Shown one piece after another: positions 47,749 to 59,303 of a stretch of DNA of 64,000 nucleotides. The notes beneath the pieces are model-generated. The model saw only the letters and a program-made list of their open reading frames with translations, was not told where the DNA came from and did no database searches. Source of the stretch: Paramacrobiotus metropolitanus (taxonomy: Eukaryota; Tardigrada; Eutardigrada; Parachela; Macrobiotidae); contig NW_026570226.1 in the NCBI RefSeq assembly GCF_019649055.1, forward strand, positions 2,418,001 to 2,482,000, given 5' to 3'. The translations under genes and the position numbers were made by a program. Every line of letters begins with the position of its first letter. Within the stretch, counting starts at the first letter, position 1.

Positions 47749-49784
47749 ACCGTGAATTTGATTTATGATTTTCTGCCTTTTTTTTCCTTTTGTTTGTGTA
47801 CTGAATCTAACTATGAGTCGCGATCTCTGTAGAACGACAGAAGTTGTAATCGGGGCTTTCTTTTCTAACTTTTCTGACATGGATTTTATTGTTTTTACTA
47901 ACGCTGGATATGTTTGCTCAACTTGATGACATTTGCTCCCTGTTTTAATTATGCACGGATTTTTATAATTTCTGTTTGCGTTGATAAATAAGAGCATATA
48001 AATTTGTAGTTTTCACATGGAGCCATGCATCCGCATGAAGATCCTAAGGAGATATCAAACAATGAACGAAAGAAAATAATAAAAAAACCTTAAAATGTTT
48101 TTAACTTCTTTTTTAAATTTGCTGACGTTAATGTTTTTTTATGTTTCTTACTCGTTCCCACAAGTTACCAAAGTCGCTTTCTAAGAACTATCATGTAAAT
48201 GACATATTCAGATAAGATGAGGTTAAAAATATTGCAGTATTATTAATTTTGTATATTAGAATTTAGAACCTAGAAGGTAAACGTTATAAATAAATCGTAA
48301 TAAATCCCCTGGAGATCGTTGGTTACTGAGCGTATGGTCATGTGATATCAAATTATCCCCGCTTGGCGTATAAAGCGCTTAAACACGACGTAGATTGGAC
48401 CAGAATTTTGATGACGGTCTGGCAATGTGGCGCCTTTATTTGATTCATGGAAATTTTGATGCGGCATAAATTATCGCGAATGGCAGACAAAGAGTCATTA
48501 GTGACCACTTAGCACGATGCTAGAGTATCAACGCAGATTTATTCTCCGATCATCCTTTTCACGAGAGTGATGCCGGTGTCAATCGGCAAAATTAAAATAT
48601 GTACGGCATATTTAGATGAAACAGATTATTAACAAGCGTCTTCTTATTAACAAGCGTCTTAGCGTCTTCTCAGATCAACCTCGAAAACCATCTTGACGAG
48701 TTCACTCGTGGTAGTCTGTGATATTCACAAAAATTTTTCACTCATCTACAGTATGCAGGAAATCTGAAGCATACCTATCTGTAATTATGCGATAATAGGC
48801 GTTTGCTGCAGTACGTAATCAAAGAAGCCGTGACAAGTGCAGTTTTGTCGATCGAGGGCTTTTGACAGACAGCGCATTAATAAAAGTTATTCTCTCCTTT
48901 TGTTTGTACTAGAGATTTTTTTAGCCGATTGGCAGAAAAATGTGAAGAAAACCCTTGTGACATTGAAGGTCAAAAGATATCAGTGAGCGGGAACTGCTCG
49001 AGCCATTTCCGCTAATAACTGGTAGCGGATGACCTTTAAGTACCAGTATATTTGGCCGCAGACTGGTCCGCTAATCCACTTACTCGTAACTATCTGTACA
49101 AAAAACAACAATTTTTTTGTTTGGCGGCTAGCGGGCTGCCATAAGCGGAATATCGCATACAATGAACTTAACACTGCGAAAACGCACATTGCCGTCCATC
49201 CGCTGATTCATACACCCTTATCTCAGAATTCTGGGAGACTTTGATGAGTGTACAGGGTTATCACTTGAAACGAATACAAGTCATCGTGTCTGTTTGTGGC
49301 ATCTTTCAAAGTAGAGAGAACCACACGGCGATCACGAACTGCTCCATATCACTGAAATGATTGAATGGTTTGAATCCATATCAGAATAAACTAAAGATTG
49401 CAATCCGTCACGTCTGCATCAGTCTGCCTTCGTGCGTATGAAAAACGCATATTATGTGAAGTCAGTTTGCAGCTTGCAAGAAGTACTTGCAAGAAGTTGT
49501 ATACACAGATTGTATACAGTCCCCAACAATTTGCCCGCTTAAGATTCAAAATTTCAAATTTACAGCTCAGCATGAAACGAAACACCGCCAGTCTATTCCA
49601 CTTCGTAGTGACTAGTGTGTACAAAGTTATAAACGCCTATGGCAGTTGTTATACGAGGGATACCACAAACTGCTTACAATTCCATTTCCGGTTGTACATT
49701 AAACTTTCGAAAATCTGCAGTCCGCTGATTCTGCATATCCTGGCGACAAAGATTTCTCTGCCACGATAATTCTCCGCAGTTAGA
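47749..49784. other. Intergenic between MADF genes 1 and 2
   Basis: No gene seen. Most of it is repeated at 54.4-57.0 kb, so it belongs to the duplication unit and carries the presumed promoter of MADF gene 2. Confidence 0.55.
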
Positions 49785-51337
49785 ATGACGAACCCTCCCG
49801 TGCAGCCCGTGTCTCACAGGCACCGTATGAACCCGGCCTGGACGAATAAACTCATCGATCTAGTGAAGAAGCAACCGCAATTGTGGAAACGGGATGATCC
49901 GCTGTACCAGGAGGCCATGGCGGAAGATAAGGAGGACGAATGGAAGTTGATCACGGCTGCGTTGGGACATCCTCAGTGTACAAATTTAGCTTCAAGTTGT
50001 ATGCTGCGTGTACCAGCATTTCTTTTATGATAGAACTAACAGAAGGATGATGCTGCAGATGAGTTCAAGAAAGTACGCACACTGTGGAAAAACTTGAAAG
50101 TCTCTTACGCTGTCCGTCTGGGACACCAAGCGGAGCGTTCGCGATCCGGGCGGACCGCGTACAATCCACCATGGCGGTATTTTGAGAGATTGTCCTTCAT
50201 GCAACCCTACATTCGGCCAAAAATTGACACAAAATACGTACTCATAGAGAAAATTTAATGCCGCAACTGGTTTTGATAATGTAGCCATCGAGGAAATTAT
50301 ATACTCTGCATGTCCAGCTAGTAACTATGGTAGTATTTTCACTATAATACGCTTTGCCGGCTTTGGTAATAATTTTCATATGGACTGTAACAAATAAAAT
50401 TATTGCGTACTTACCTACTACTTACGTTATAGTTACGTATACAAATAGCTGTACTGCACTTACTTATTTCATTTCTTTAATACGAAGTCGAGGGTTTCGC
50501 TAAGGAGACGAGTGACACGCGGCGCGGCTGCTACCAAACGCGTCCGATTGGTTAGCGACGACAGCAGCTCCAGTGCGGAGGAATCCGTTAGCGTGGACAA
50601 AACGGCACTGCCAGACACTGTCGCCGACAACTGCCCGCTGGATGTGGACGAGTTTGACCGGATGTGGCAAGGCGAGTCTGGACGTGCAGCCACAGCATCA
50701 CTAGCGTCACCGGCCATGGATTCTGCGCTAGTGCTGGATCCCGCAACGAGCATGGAGAGCAATTATTCTGCATTTTGTAAGTACAAGCGGCATGCGTATA
50801 TACAGCGTATATAGGGGCAAAAGTAAACGTGTTCCACCGTTCCCCTGTACTGCTGCCGTCACCCGACTGGAGTTTGACGTTGTGGCTGAACATGGCGCTT
50901 ACCTACCGCGCCAGATTTAACCATATGTACTGCCGTAACGTCACACTCCAGGCGGGTGACGGCAGCAGTACAGGGGAACGGTGGAACGCGTTTACTTTCG
51001 CCCCTTATATACAATAATCGGCATGACATTGTATGTACTGTACACAATAATCGTGTGCGTATACAATAATCGGCATGTGTGTATACAACTAGCAAGCGCA
51101 TCAACAATATCTGCTGCACTAATGCATCGGAAATACTTGTACCTTTTCACGGTGACCTTTCACGATGGTATTGTGGTTGCTGATTATTATCAAACGAAGT
51201 CAGTTGTGAGCAGTATGACTGATTTTGCAGTTAACACTCTGAAAGGCATGATGGTCTATTTGACACCGGAACAACGCATCGGCGTGCAGAAACGCTTGAT
51301 CAAAGCCTTGGCGGAATTCACAGCGGACGTCATGTAA
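49785..51337 (+). CDS. MADF-BESS domain protein 2
   Basis: Four exons join in phase: 49,785-49,977; 50,059-50,237; 50,488-50,776; 51,231-51,337, for 255 residues. The MADF domain reads NPAWTNKLIDLVKKQPQLWK, DEWKLITAALGHPQ, then EFKKVRTLWKNLKVSYAVRL and PPWRYFERLSFMQPYIRP. The linker is Ser/Asp-rich (LVSDDSSSSAEESVSVDKTA). The last exon has the BESS-like MMVYLTPEQRIGVQKRLIKAL. Exon lengths and phases match gene 1 closely (first exon 193 against 196 nt, last exon 107 nt in both). The start is the first ATG of the exon and is shared with gene 3. No lesion was found, so it is likely functional as a nuclear regulator. A MITE sits in intron 3. Exact donor of exon 2 is inferred. Confidence 0.8.
50814..51004. 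mobile_element. Palindromic MITE in intron 3 of MADF gene 2
   Basis: Arms GGGGCAAAAGTAAACGTGTT and the complement pair for about 70 bp each, including TGTACTGCTGCCGTCACCCG. TATA-like repeats flank both ends, so the duplication is TA or TATA. The matching intron of MADF gene 3 lacks it, so it inserted after the duplication. Confidence 0.82.
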
Positions 51338-53070
51338 CAGTCGCGCGCTGCCATTTTTTCGCTTTTTTTAGATAATCTATACTCGCACAGTTGGCCTGGG
51401 AATTGCCTGTTCGCGCTATAGACTTTTACTAAAATTATACAGTACATAATCATCCGTTATGTGAAAAAGCAATCCGAGTTGTCGCAGTATCTACATCTTT
51501 GTTGTACAGCATGCTCTGCTCGATTTTACAATTTATTATTGCTGAGAAGCTTGCTCGGGGAAATCACAAACAAAAAGAAATAACTTGGAAAAAAAGGGCA
51601 TCAAAATTGCGGGTAGGAGCTAGTCCGTTAAAAGGTGCGGCCGTAGTGCTTGACTTCCATTTCAGTGTGAGCGCACGCAAAAATTCACTCATCCAGTTTG
51701 ATGCATCGGGAATTATCCGCTTAGTACTGTATGTGCGGCCAAACGTGATCATGTCTGTATTAAGCAAACCTACTCTGTACTGATAAAAGCCTTACTTTCC
51801 TTTAATATTTGTCGGTGCTCACTGCTTATGCGTTATAATTAACAGGAAAGCACATCGACAATTTAACATACAAATATCAATACTTTTTTCATGCAAAATG
51901 TGCCTTCTATCCAATTTGCTGCGCATGAGCTATTATTTGCAGTAAAGTAACTGTCACAGATCTGCGGTGTGCAATGTTTGCCTGATCTTTATTGGAAGTT
52001 ATGTATCCAGTTACCTTGAGCAATTGATGAGTTATCCCTGGCCCGACAGGTTTACAGTCAGCTGTTCCCAAGCTTTTAACAAAATCTCGCATGGTAAGAC
52101 AGAATGACCGGTAACATTCGACCGGTTAGAGGCAAAAAATTTTAACTGAATTTACATAAATAAGCGGTGCGACTGCGCGGTGTTTTACAGAAAGCACAAT
52201 TCATGAAGGAAAGGTTATATTAGTAGAGTCCATAGCCACTTCACTACACTTTCAACAGAGTCTGTTATATGACAATGTACCACCGATTGTAAAGAAATAA
52301 GCGCCGTGCCTAAAGTTTATGCATGCATGTGAAAACTTACAGTACCTGTCTAATTATTTTTGTTCGCCGGGTTTGTATAGTGCGAAACACTACCCAAATA
52401 ATCGATACTGGCGCGCAATTGCTGCATGTACATACATTGAATTTACGAACTACACGACACTATTATTAAAGCCGGCACTGAGCTCTGGTTCATACCCGTA
52501 AAGACCTTCAAGGGGCCACCTATGTTAAGCGAATTGGCGATATACCTTCAAGTGGCCAGACTTAGAGTATTTCGTCCCAGTACTAATTTTCTTTCGGTTT
52601 TTTGGTATAGCATGTTAAACATACCTTCAGAATAATTAAAAAATTTGAAATCAGTTGAACCGTTTTTTGTTATAAACGTAGTAAAAAACCACTGACCAAA
52701 GCTCAAGCCACGCCACGCGTGCCGTTCCACTACATCAAACTTCCTGCAGTGGCAACCGTGCATTTGCGGTTGCAACGAATATTTTACTTAATCCTTATGC
52801 AGTTTTTAGTACTTTTTACTACAATTAAAACACCCTCAACTGTACAAAACAGCTTACGTCAAAAAGTAAGTTTGTGAATTCTTCAACCGCACATGCAAAT
52901 GATGCAACTAATAATCCTGCAACAAGTTCTGTACTTTTAATCACTCGAACTCTAGTTTACCCAGTTCCACTTTTTCTCCTGTGACTTTGACGAGTTTCTT
53001 AGGCTTGTAGTGATAACTGATGCAGAAAATGTGTGCTGCTCCATTATGATTTATGAGATATTAATATTCA
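51338..53070. other. Downstream region of MADF gene 2
   Basis: The first kilobase is shared with the region after MADF gene 3 and, in part, with 62,976-63,515. It holds no recognised gene. From about 52.8 to 53.07 kb nothing can be identified. Confidence 0.55.
52505..52725. mobile_element. Diverged half copy of the 14.1-kb MITE family
   Basis: It shares TATGTTAAGCGAATTGGCGA, TAATTTTCTTTCGGTTTTTT, GTTGAACCGTTTT and AAGCCACGCCACGCGTGCC with the left arm and centre of the MITE at 14,102-14,555, in the same order. The right arm is missing. Confidence 0.72.
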
Positions 53071-53210
53071 GCTGCATAACGCATCCAGTCGTAGGCCTTT
53101 CACGGTGACCCTTCTAAAGTACGAAGTATAAGTTAATTATCCTCTTAGGAATGTGCCTGATGAGTAATATCAAACAAAGTCGATTCTGAGTAAGGTGACT
53201 TGTTTTGCCC

Positions 53211-54272
53211 TTAACGCGAAGTGGCTAGCGAATTTTCGAAATAATACTCAAAAATTATCATAGCTCATCCTATAGAGCGTGCTTTTTACTACATATCTTG
53301 ATAATTGTAATGAGCATATCCTGATTCGTTAACAAGCAAAAAAATAAAGTTGTGCAACTGGTAGAGGGGGGCACGTAAGGTGAACAGCAAAATAATTGCT
53401 TGCGCCGCACTTATTGTGAGTAATGCCATCGCCGCCGACATCGCTGGTTTGCTTGCAGCAATCGCAATCAGGTGCGATCAGAATCTGCAACTGCCCCATC
53501 CAGCTTTGTTGAGCTTGCTGACAAGAAGCAGAAACAAAGAGGCCATAAATGCAGATCTGCTGTCTGATTGCAGTCTTTTGTTTTAGCGTCTATAACTGGA
53601 TCAGCTGAACAGTGCACTCTGCAGTCTGCATGAAAGTTCTATGGCTGCCTGCCTGTTCTGCGTTGCTCCACATGTGCAGGTGCTTTTGTGTGCGGCAGTC
53701 AGCATCTCTCGGTACCGGCACCAGAGCCGTGAAAGAGGTGTGCTTTTGCAAGCTAACAGTGAACAAAACGTAAAAAAACTTTGAGAATTTGCTGTAAATA
53801 CATTTGTTTACCAAAAAATACGAACAAAATCGCGTTAAATACAGTACCGCAGTCTGAGCTTATTATACGGACAGAATCTCTGTTTAAGGTTTTGTTCGGC
53901 AGATATGGTCAGAAATATCCAGGGGCAGGGTGCCCCAAGCCCTTCCTTGCCACCCCTGATTTTTTTTCTTTTTCTGTTTTTTATCAATCAAAATTCTGTC
54001 CGTATAATAAGCTTCTAATACTTGAGTCTTTGAAATGGCCGTTTCAGAATATTTTTTATCATATCTGTACTCTGTAAAAATCGACCTCAAATTTTTCACT
54101 TTAAAAGCTAATATCTCAGTAACAACGAATGCCTAATTACTACTGATCATATTTTAAAGCACAAAAATCATTTCGTTATGTGGCATATGCTACTGTGTAG
54201 TATAAAAGTGTACCGCGTCGGCGGTATGCCCGTTTCCGCAAAAGGACCGAGTTGCTAGCCACTTCGCGTTAA
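53211..54272. mobile_element. TTAA-flanked (piggyBac-like) non-autonomous element
   Basis: The 1,054-bp body has 15-bp terminal repeats, CGCGAAGTGGCTAGC at 53,215-53,229 and the complement ending at 54,268. TTAA lies on both sides (53,211-53,214 and 54,269-54,272). The intact MADF gene 2 has a single TTAA at the same place (51,231), so the empty site is known. TTAA duplication is the hallmark of piggyBac-type insertion. No transposase frame. A nested palindrome, GCTTATTATACGGACAGAAT with its complement, lies at about 53,858-54,014. Confidence 0.88.
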
Positions 54273-54393
54273 CACTTTGAAAGGCATGCTGGTCTATTTG
54301 ACACCGGAACAGCGCACCGTCGTCCAGAAACGCATGGTCAAAGCCTTGGCGCAATTCTCGGCGGGACGTGATGTGAACCGTGAAGTTGATTGA
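54269..54393 (+). pseudogene. Orphan BESS exon of a broken MADF gene
   Basis: Reads LKGMLVYLTPEQRTVVQKRM and KALAQF, matching the last exon of the MADF genes. A one-base insertion near the end (GGCGGGACGTG for GGCGGAAGTG) shifts the frame past the usual stop. Only intron 3 sequence precedes it, beyond the TTAA element. Exons 1-3 are absent. Confidence 0.85.
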
Positions 54394-57024
54394 TGGTTTT
54401 CCGTTGTTTGCCGTTGGTTGCCGTTGTTTTCCTTTTGTTAGTGCACTGAATCTAACTAAATTAAAGGTAGCGATCTCTCTGTAGAACGACAGAAGCCGTA
54501 ATCAGGGGTTTTTTCTGACTTTGATGACATGAATTTGTATTGTTTTTACTAACACTGGATTTATGTTTGCACAGTTTCATGACATTTGCTTACATGTCTA
54601 GTTATGCACGGATTTTGATAATTTCTGTTTGCGTTGATAGATGAAAGTATAAATTTCTTTCTAAGAGCAGCGAATGTCTCGGAACAAATGTTCATTTTTG
54701 TTTTGTTGGTTATACATTGCGGTAAAAAATACTGTTTGGGTGCATGTGCTGATACATACTTGACGAAACACCCTAAAATATGATTAAAATATATGATTGC
54801 ACCGTAAAATATGGTTTCTGCAATGGACTTAAATTACGTAACGGAGATACAAAGTTCGTGTTACCATTTTACAGTATTGTCCAGTTTTTGAGCAGTTATC
54901 AAACAACAAACGAAAGAAAATAATAAAAAACCTTACATGTTTTTTAATTTCTTTTTTAAATTTGCTGACGTTTATTTTTTTATGTTTCTTACTCGTTGCC
55001 ACAATTTGCAGATGTCGTTTTAGAAGAATTATTATGTAACAATACACAGAAATAAATAAAGCTAAAATTGTTGTAGTATCATTAATTTCGTATATTTAGA
55101 AGACAGTTAATAATCGTCATAATTAAATCCCCTGGAGATCGTTGGTGACTGGGCGCATGGTCATGTGACATCAAATTATCCCGGCAATTGGCGTAAAGCA
55201 CTTAAACACGACGTGGATTGGACCAAAATTTGGATGACGGCCTGGCATTGTGGCGCCTATATTTGATTTATGGAAATTTTGATGCGGCATAAATCATCGC
55301 TAAATCATCGCGGCAGATAAAGAGCTATTAGTGAGCACTTACCACGCTGCTGTGAGTGTCAGCGCTCATTTATTCTGAGATCATCGCTTTCACGAGAGTG
55401 ATGCCGGTGTCAAGTTGTCAACCGGTGTCAAATTAAAACATGAAACGGCATATTTAGATGAAACAGATTCTTAGCAGCGACATTAATTAGCGTCTCCTCA
55501 GATCGACTTACAGTTCACGAATTTCACGAAAAATAGTTCGTAACTAAACTCATGGTATATTCTGTACAATTCACGAAATTATTCCACTCCCGCATCTGAA
55601 GGAAATCTGAGGCATATCTGTAAGTACATAATAAGCGTTTGCTGCAGTACGTATACTACATAATAAAAGAAGCTTGAGACAAGTGCAGTTTTGTCGATCA
55701 ATACCTCTTGACAGGCCCGTCTTTAAGAGGGAGGGGGGGGAGTGCACGCCCTCCCCCCTTCCGAAAACGAACTAGCGCAACTGGCGTCGGACCTTACATG
55801 TTAAAAAAAGGGAAATTCGGAACTGGCGCAACTGGCACCATTGTTCTCCTCAAAAAAGAACAATGGTGCGCCCCCCCCCTCCCAGAAACCTAAAGACGGG
55901 CCTGCCTCTTGGTGTACAGTATTTACGGTAAAGTAATTCTACTGTCTACATATAGTTTGTTTGTACTAGAGTTTGTTGAAGCCGATCGGGAGAAAAATGT
56001 CAAGAAACCCATGTAAAAACAAAAGCCAAGAGATATCAAACAATATTAGCGAAAATTGCTCGAACCATTTCCGCTGATATACCTGGTAGCGGGTGACCTT
56101 TAAATGCCAATTTATAACATGTATACGTCTTGTACAGCATCGGGATATGGATAAGGTCTGGAAATCTATCTATTCCTATTCGTAAATAACTGTACAATAA
56201 CAAACCATTCTTTGTTCGACAGCTACTCGTAGCTAGACAGCCATATGTACAGCACAATCTGGGCTGCATAGCGCAAGTGAACTTATTACACTGCGAAAAC
56301 ACAAATTGCCGCCCGCTCGCTGATTTATGCGGCCTTATGCCGGAATTCTGGCAGACTTTGATGAGTGTACTGGGTTATTTTAATTGAAACGAATACATTC
56401 TCTTAAAGAGGAAATTCCTCAAGACCTCAACAGATTATGAACGACATTGAATTCAAATCAGAATGAACTAAAGATTAAAAAAATCGGTCACGTCTGCATC
56501 GGTCTGCCTTCATACGTATGGAGTACGGTATAAACGGTATTTTAGCAAAGTCTGTAAATTGAGCTTTTCCGTTTGCTGCTGCCAGATCAGCTGCTTTCTG
56601 TTTGCAACTTGTTAGAACTACGGTATCATGTATCATGTACAGAGCCGTACCGTGTGACCGTACCGTGTACCGTGTGTGTGTACCATGTATTTTGTATCTG
56701 TACATACAGCTGGTATACGATCCCACACGATTTACGATTCACAGGCCGGAAACGAGCAAGAGTATTGTGATGATGAAACGAAACAAGCCAGCAATGCCAG
56801 TCCAATAAATTCACTTCGTACTAGTAGTACGTGGCTGGTATGTACAAACGCCTGTGGCGGCTGTTTTACTTAAATCCCCTGGACATTACAAACCGTGAAA
56901 CCGCTTACAGTTCTGTTTGAGTATCAAACTTTTCAGATTTTGCATTCTACTCATTCTTTTCAAAATCTGCACTAGCGTTCTGCATACCCTGCCACGTTAA
57001 TTCTCTCATTTCTCTGCAGTGAGA
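54394..57024. other. Intergenic part of duplication unit 2
   Basis: Matches 47.75-49.78 kb. No gene seen. It contains the hAT MITE described separately. The stretch 56,460-57,020 is the presumed promoter region of MADF gene 3. A GTACCGTGT-rich short repeat lies at about 56,640-56,700. Confidence 0.55.
55704..55912. mobile_element. Short hAT-type MITE with near-perfect 8-bp duplication
   Basis: The 193-bp element starts CAGGCCCGTCTTTA at 55,712 and ends with its complement at 55,904. The flanks are CCTCTTGA and CCTCTTGG, an 8-bp duplication with one mismatch. It has G- and C-runs and an internal hairpin (GGCACCATTGTTCT / AGAACAATGGTGCG). The matching site in unit 1 (near 48,855) lacks it. Confidence 0.85.
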
Positions 57025-58232
57025 ATGACAAACTCCACCGTGCAGCTCGTGTCCCATAGGCACCGCATGAACCCGGCCTGGACGAATAAACTGATCGATC
57101 TGGTGGAGAAGCAGCCACAGTTGTGGAAACGGGATGATCCGCTGTACAGTGAATCCACGGCGGAAGACAAAGAGGACGAATGGAAGTTGATCACGGCAGC
57201 GTTGGGACATCCGCAATGTACGTATTCCACTCCATGGTGTATGGGGTCTGTACATTCCTATGGCGCTGCATGAACTAATAGAAGGAAGATGTTGCAGATG
57301 AGTTCAAGAAAGTACGCGCCCTGTGGAAAAACCTGAGAGTCTCTTACAATGTTCGTCTGGGACACCGAGCGGAGCGTTCGCGATCCGGGCGGAGCGTGTT
57401 CAATCCGCCGTGGCGGTATTTTAAGAGACTGTCCTTCATACAGCCCTACATTCGGGCATAACGTGATACAAGATACGTAATAATCATAATGTAACCATCG
57501 GAAGTTATATATGTCCAGTTGGTGACTAAACCGATTACTTTGTAACACGCTTGGTAATACTGTATTATCATATGGCTATAACGCAGAAAATTACTGTGTA
57601 TTTTTATTGCACTTACTTGCTTCATTTGTTTACGAGGTCGAAGGCGTCGTTGAGAGGACGAGTAACACGCAGCGCGACCGCCACCACACGCGTCCGAATG
57701 GTTAGCGACGACAGCAGCTCCAGTGCGGAGGACCCCGTTAGCGTGGACACGACGACACTTTCGGATACTGTCGCCGGCAGCATCCCGTCGGATGTTGACC
57801 ATTCTGGTCAAATGCGGCAAGCCGATTCTGTGCGCACAGCTATAGCGTCACCAGCGCCACCGTTCATGGATTCTGCGCTAGTGCTGGATCCCGCAATGAG
57901 CATGGAGAGCAATGATTTTACCTTTTGTAAGTACAAGTATTCAATAATTACCCTTCCTTGTACAATATTTAGCAATCGGCATGCGCGTATACGACGTACG
58001 GCGCTCCGTGTTGCATCAGCAATATCTGCTGCACTCACGCATTTGAAATTACTTGTACCCTTTCACGATGACCTTTCACGATGGTATGGTATTGTGGTTG
58101 ATGAGCAGTATGACTGGTTTTGCAGTGAACACCCTGAAAGGCATGATGGTCTATTTGACACCGGAACAACGCACCGTCGTACAGAAACGCTTGATCAAAG
58201 CCTTAGCGGAATTTACAGCGGAGGTCATGTAG
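57025..58232 (+). pseudogene. MADF-BESS domain protein 3, probably decayed
   Basis: The same four-exon layout as gene 2: 57,025-57,217; 57,298-about 57,473; about 57,637-57,926; 58,126-58,232. The MADF domain (NPAWTNKLIDLVEKQPQLWK, EFKKVRALWKNLRVSYNVRL), the acidic linker and the BESS-like end (MMVYLTPEQRTVVQKRLIKA) are present and well conserved. Two lesions are seen: an in-frame TAA at 57,459-57,461, where gene 2 has a Lys codon, and a change of the exon 3 acceptor from AAG to AGG, which moves the splice by one base. A short MADF-only protein could still be made from exons 1-2 (about 124 codons region, stopping after PYIRA). Called a pseudogene with that caveat. Confidence 0.7.
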
Positions 58233-59303
58233 CGGGCGTACGCTTCCTTTTTTTATTTCTTGTTGTTTTAGAGGTTATATACTCGTACAGTTAGCCAGCA
58301 TTCTGTAAAATACACGGAATTCATCCGCCTGTTCGTGTGAGTATAATACAATTGTATAGCACATGATCGTACGATATGTGAATACGCAATGGCGAGTTAT
58401 CGCAATATTCTCGTTTTACGGCATAATTTGCTCGAATTAACAAGTTTTATTATGGAGAAGCTTGCTCGTGGAATCAGATCTACAAGGGCGAAAAAAACGT
58501 ATAAAAGAAGGACATCAAAATAGCGGTAGGAGCCCTATAAAAGGTTGGGCAATAGTGTTTCATTTCAATGTGAACGCACACAAATTCCCTCATCCAATTG
58601 GAGGAATCGGGAATTATCCGCTTAGTATGTGCGGCCAAACATGATAATGTCTGTATTAAGCAAACCTACTCTACTAATAAAAGCCTGACTTCCCTTTAAT
58701 ATTTGTCGGTGCTCACTGCTTATGTGTTATAATTAACAGGAAAGTACATCGACAATATAACATACAATTATCTGTACTTTATTCACGCAAACTGTATCCA
58801 CTATCCAATTTGCTGCCCCTGAGCTATTTGCAGTAAGGCAACTGTCACAGATTTGCGGTGTGCATTGTTTGCGTGATCTTCAATGGAATCTATGAATCTA
58901 ATTATCTGGAGCAACTGATGAGTTGTCCCTGGCACGACAGGTAACAATCAGCTATTTTTTAAGCTTTTAACAAAATCTCGCATGGTAAGACAAAATGACC
59001 ATTTATTCGACCAGTTAGAGGCAAAAAATTGTTAACCGATTTACTTTATTGTGCAGTGCGGCTACGCGGAGTAATACAATATTTACAATTCATGAAAGGG
59101 AGGAATATAAATGGAGTACATAGCCACTTCACTACGCTTCTTACAAGTTCTAGTATATGACAACGTGACACCGATTGTAAAGAAATAAACGTACTGCCTA
59201 CAGTTAATGCATACAGCTGAAAATGTACATGCCTAATTATTCTTATTCGTCTAATTATTCGCTTTACGAGGACAATGGGGTGCTGTGAACATACCCTTCA
59301 CGA
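58233..59303. other. 3' flank of MADF gene 3
   Basis: Shared with the 3' flank of MADF gene 2 up to about 59,240. No gene recognised. Repeated landmarks include GAGAAGCTTGCTCG and TTTGTCGGTGCTCACTGCTTATG. Confidence 0.6.

Larger units (their letters stand above)
47642..52370. repeat. Segmental duplication, unit 1
   Basis: From the BESS exon of MADF gene 1, through 2 kb of intergenic DNA, the whole of MADF gene 2 and about 1 kb downstream, this stretch is matched in order by 53,070-59,240. Clear anchors are AATCCCCTGGAGATCGTTGG (48,303 and 55,124), the upstream block at about 49,380-49,780 against 56,460-57,020, and CACCGATTGTAAAGAAATAA (52,283 and 59,169). Confidence 0.88.
53070..59240. repeat. 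Segmental duplication, unit 2
   Basis: Second unit of the block at 47,642-52,370. It starts with intron 3 and the BESS exon of a lost MADF gene, runs through intergenic sequence and contains MADF gene 3 with its 3' flank. Differences from unit 1 include the TTAA element at 53.2 kb and the hAT MITE at 55.7 kb. Confidence 0.85.
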
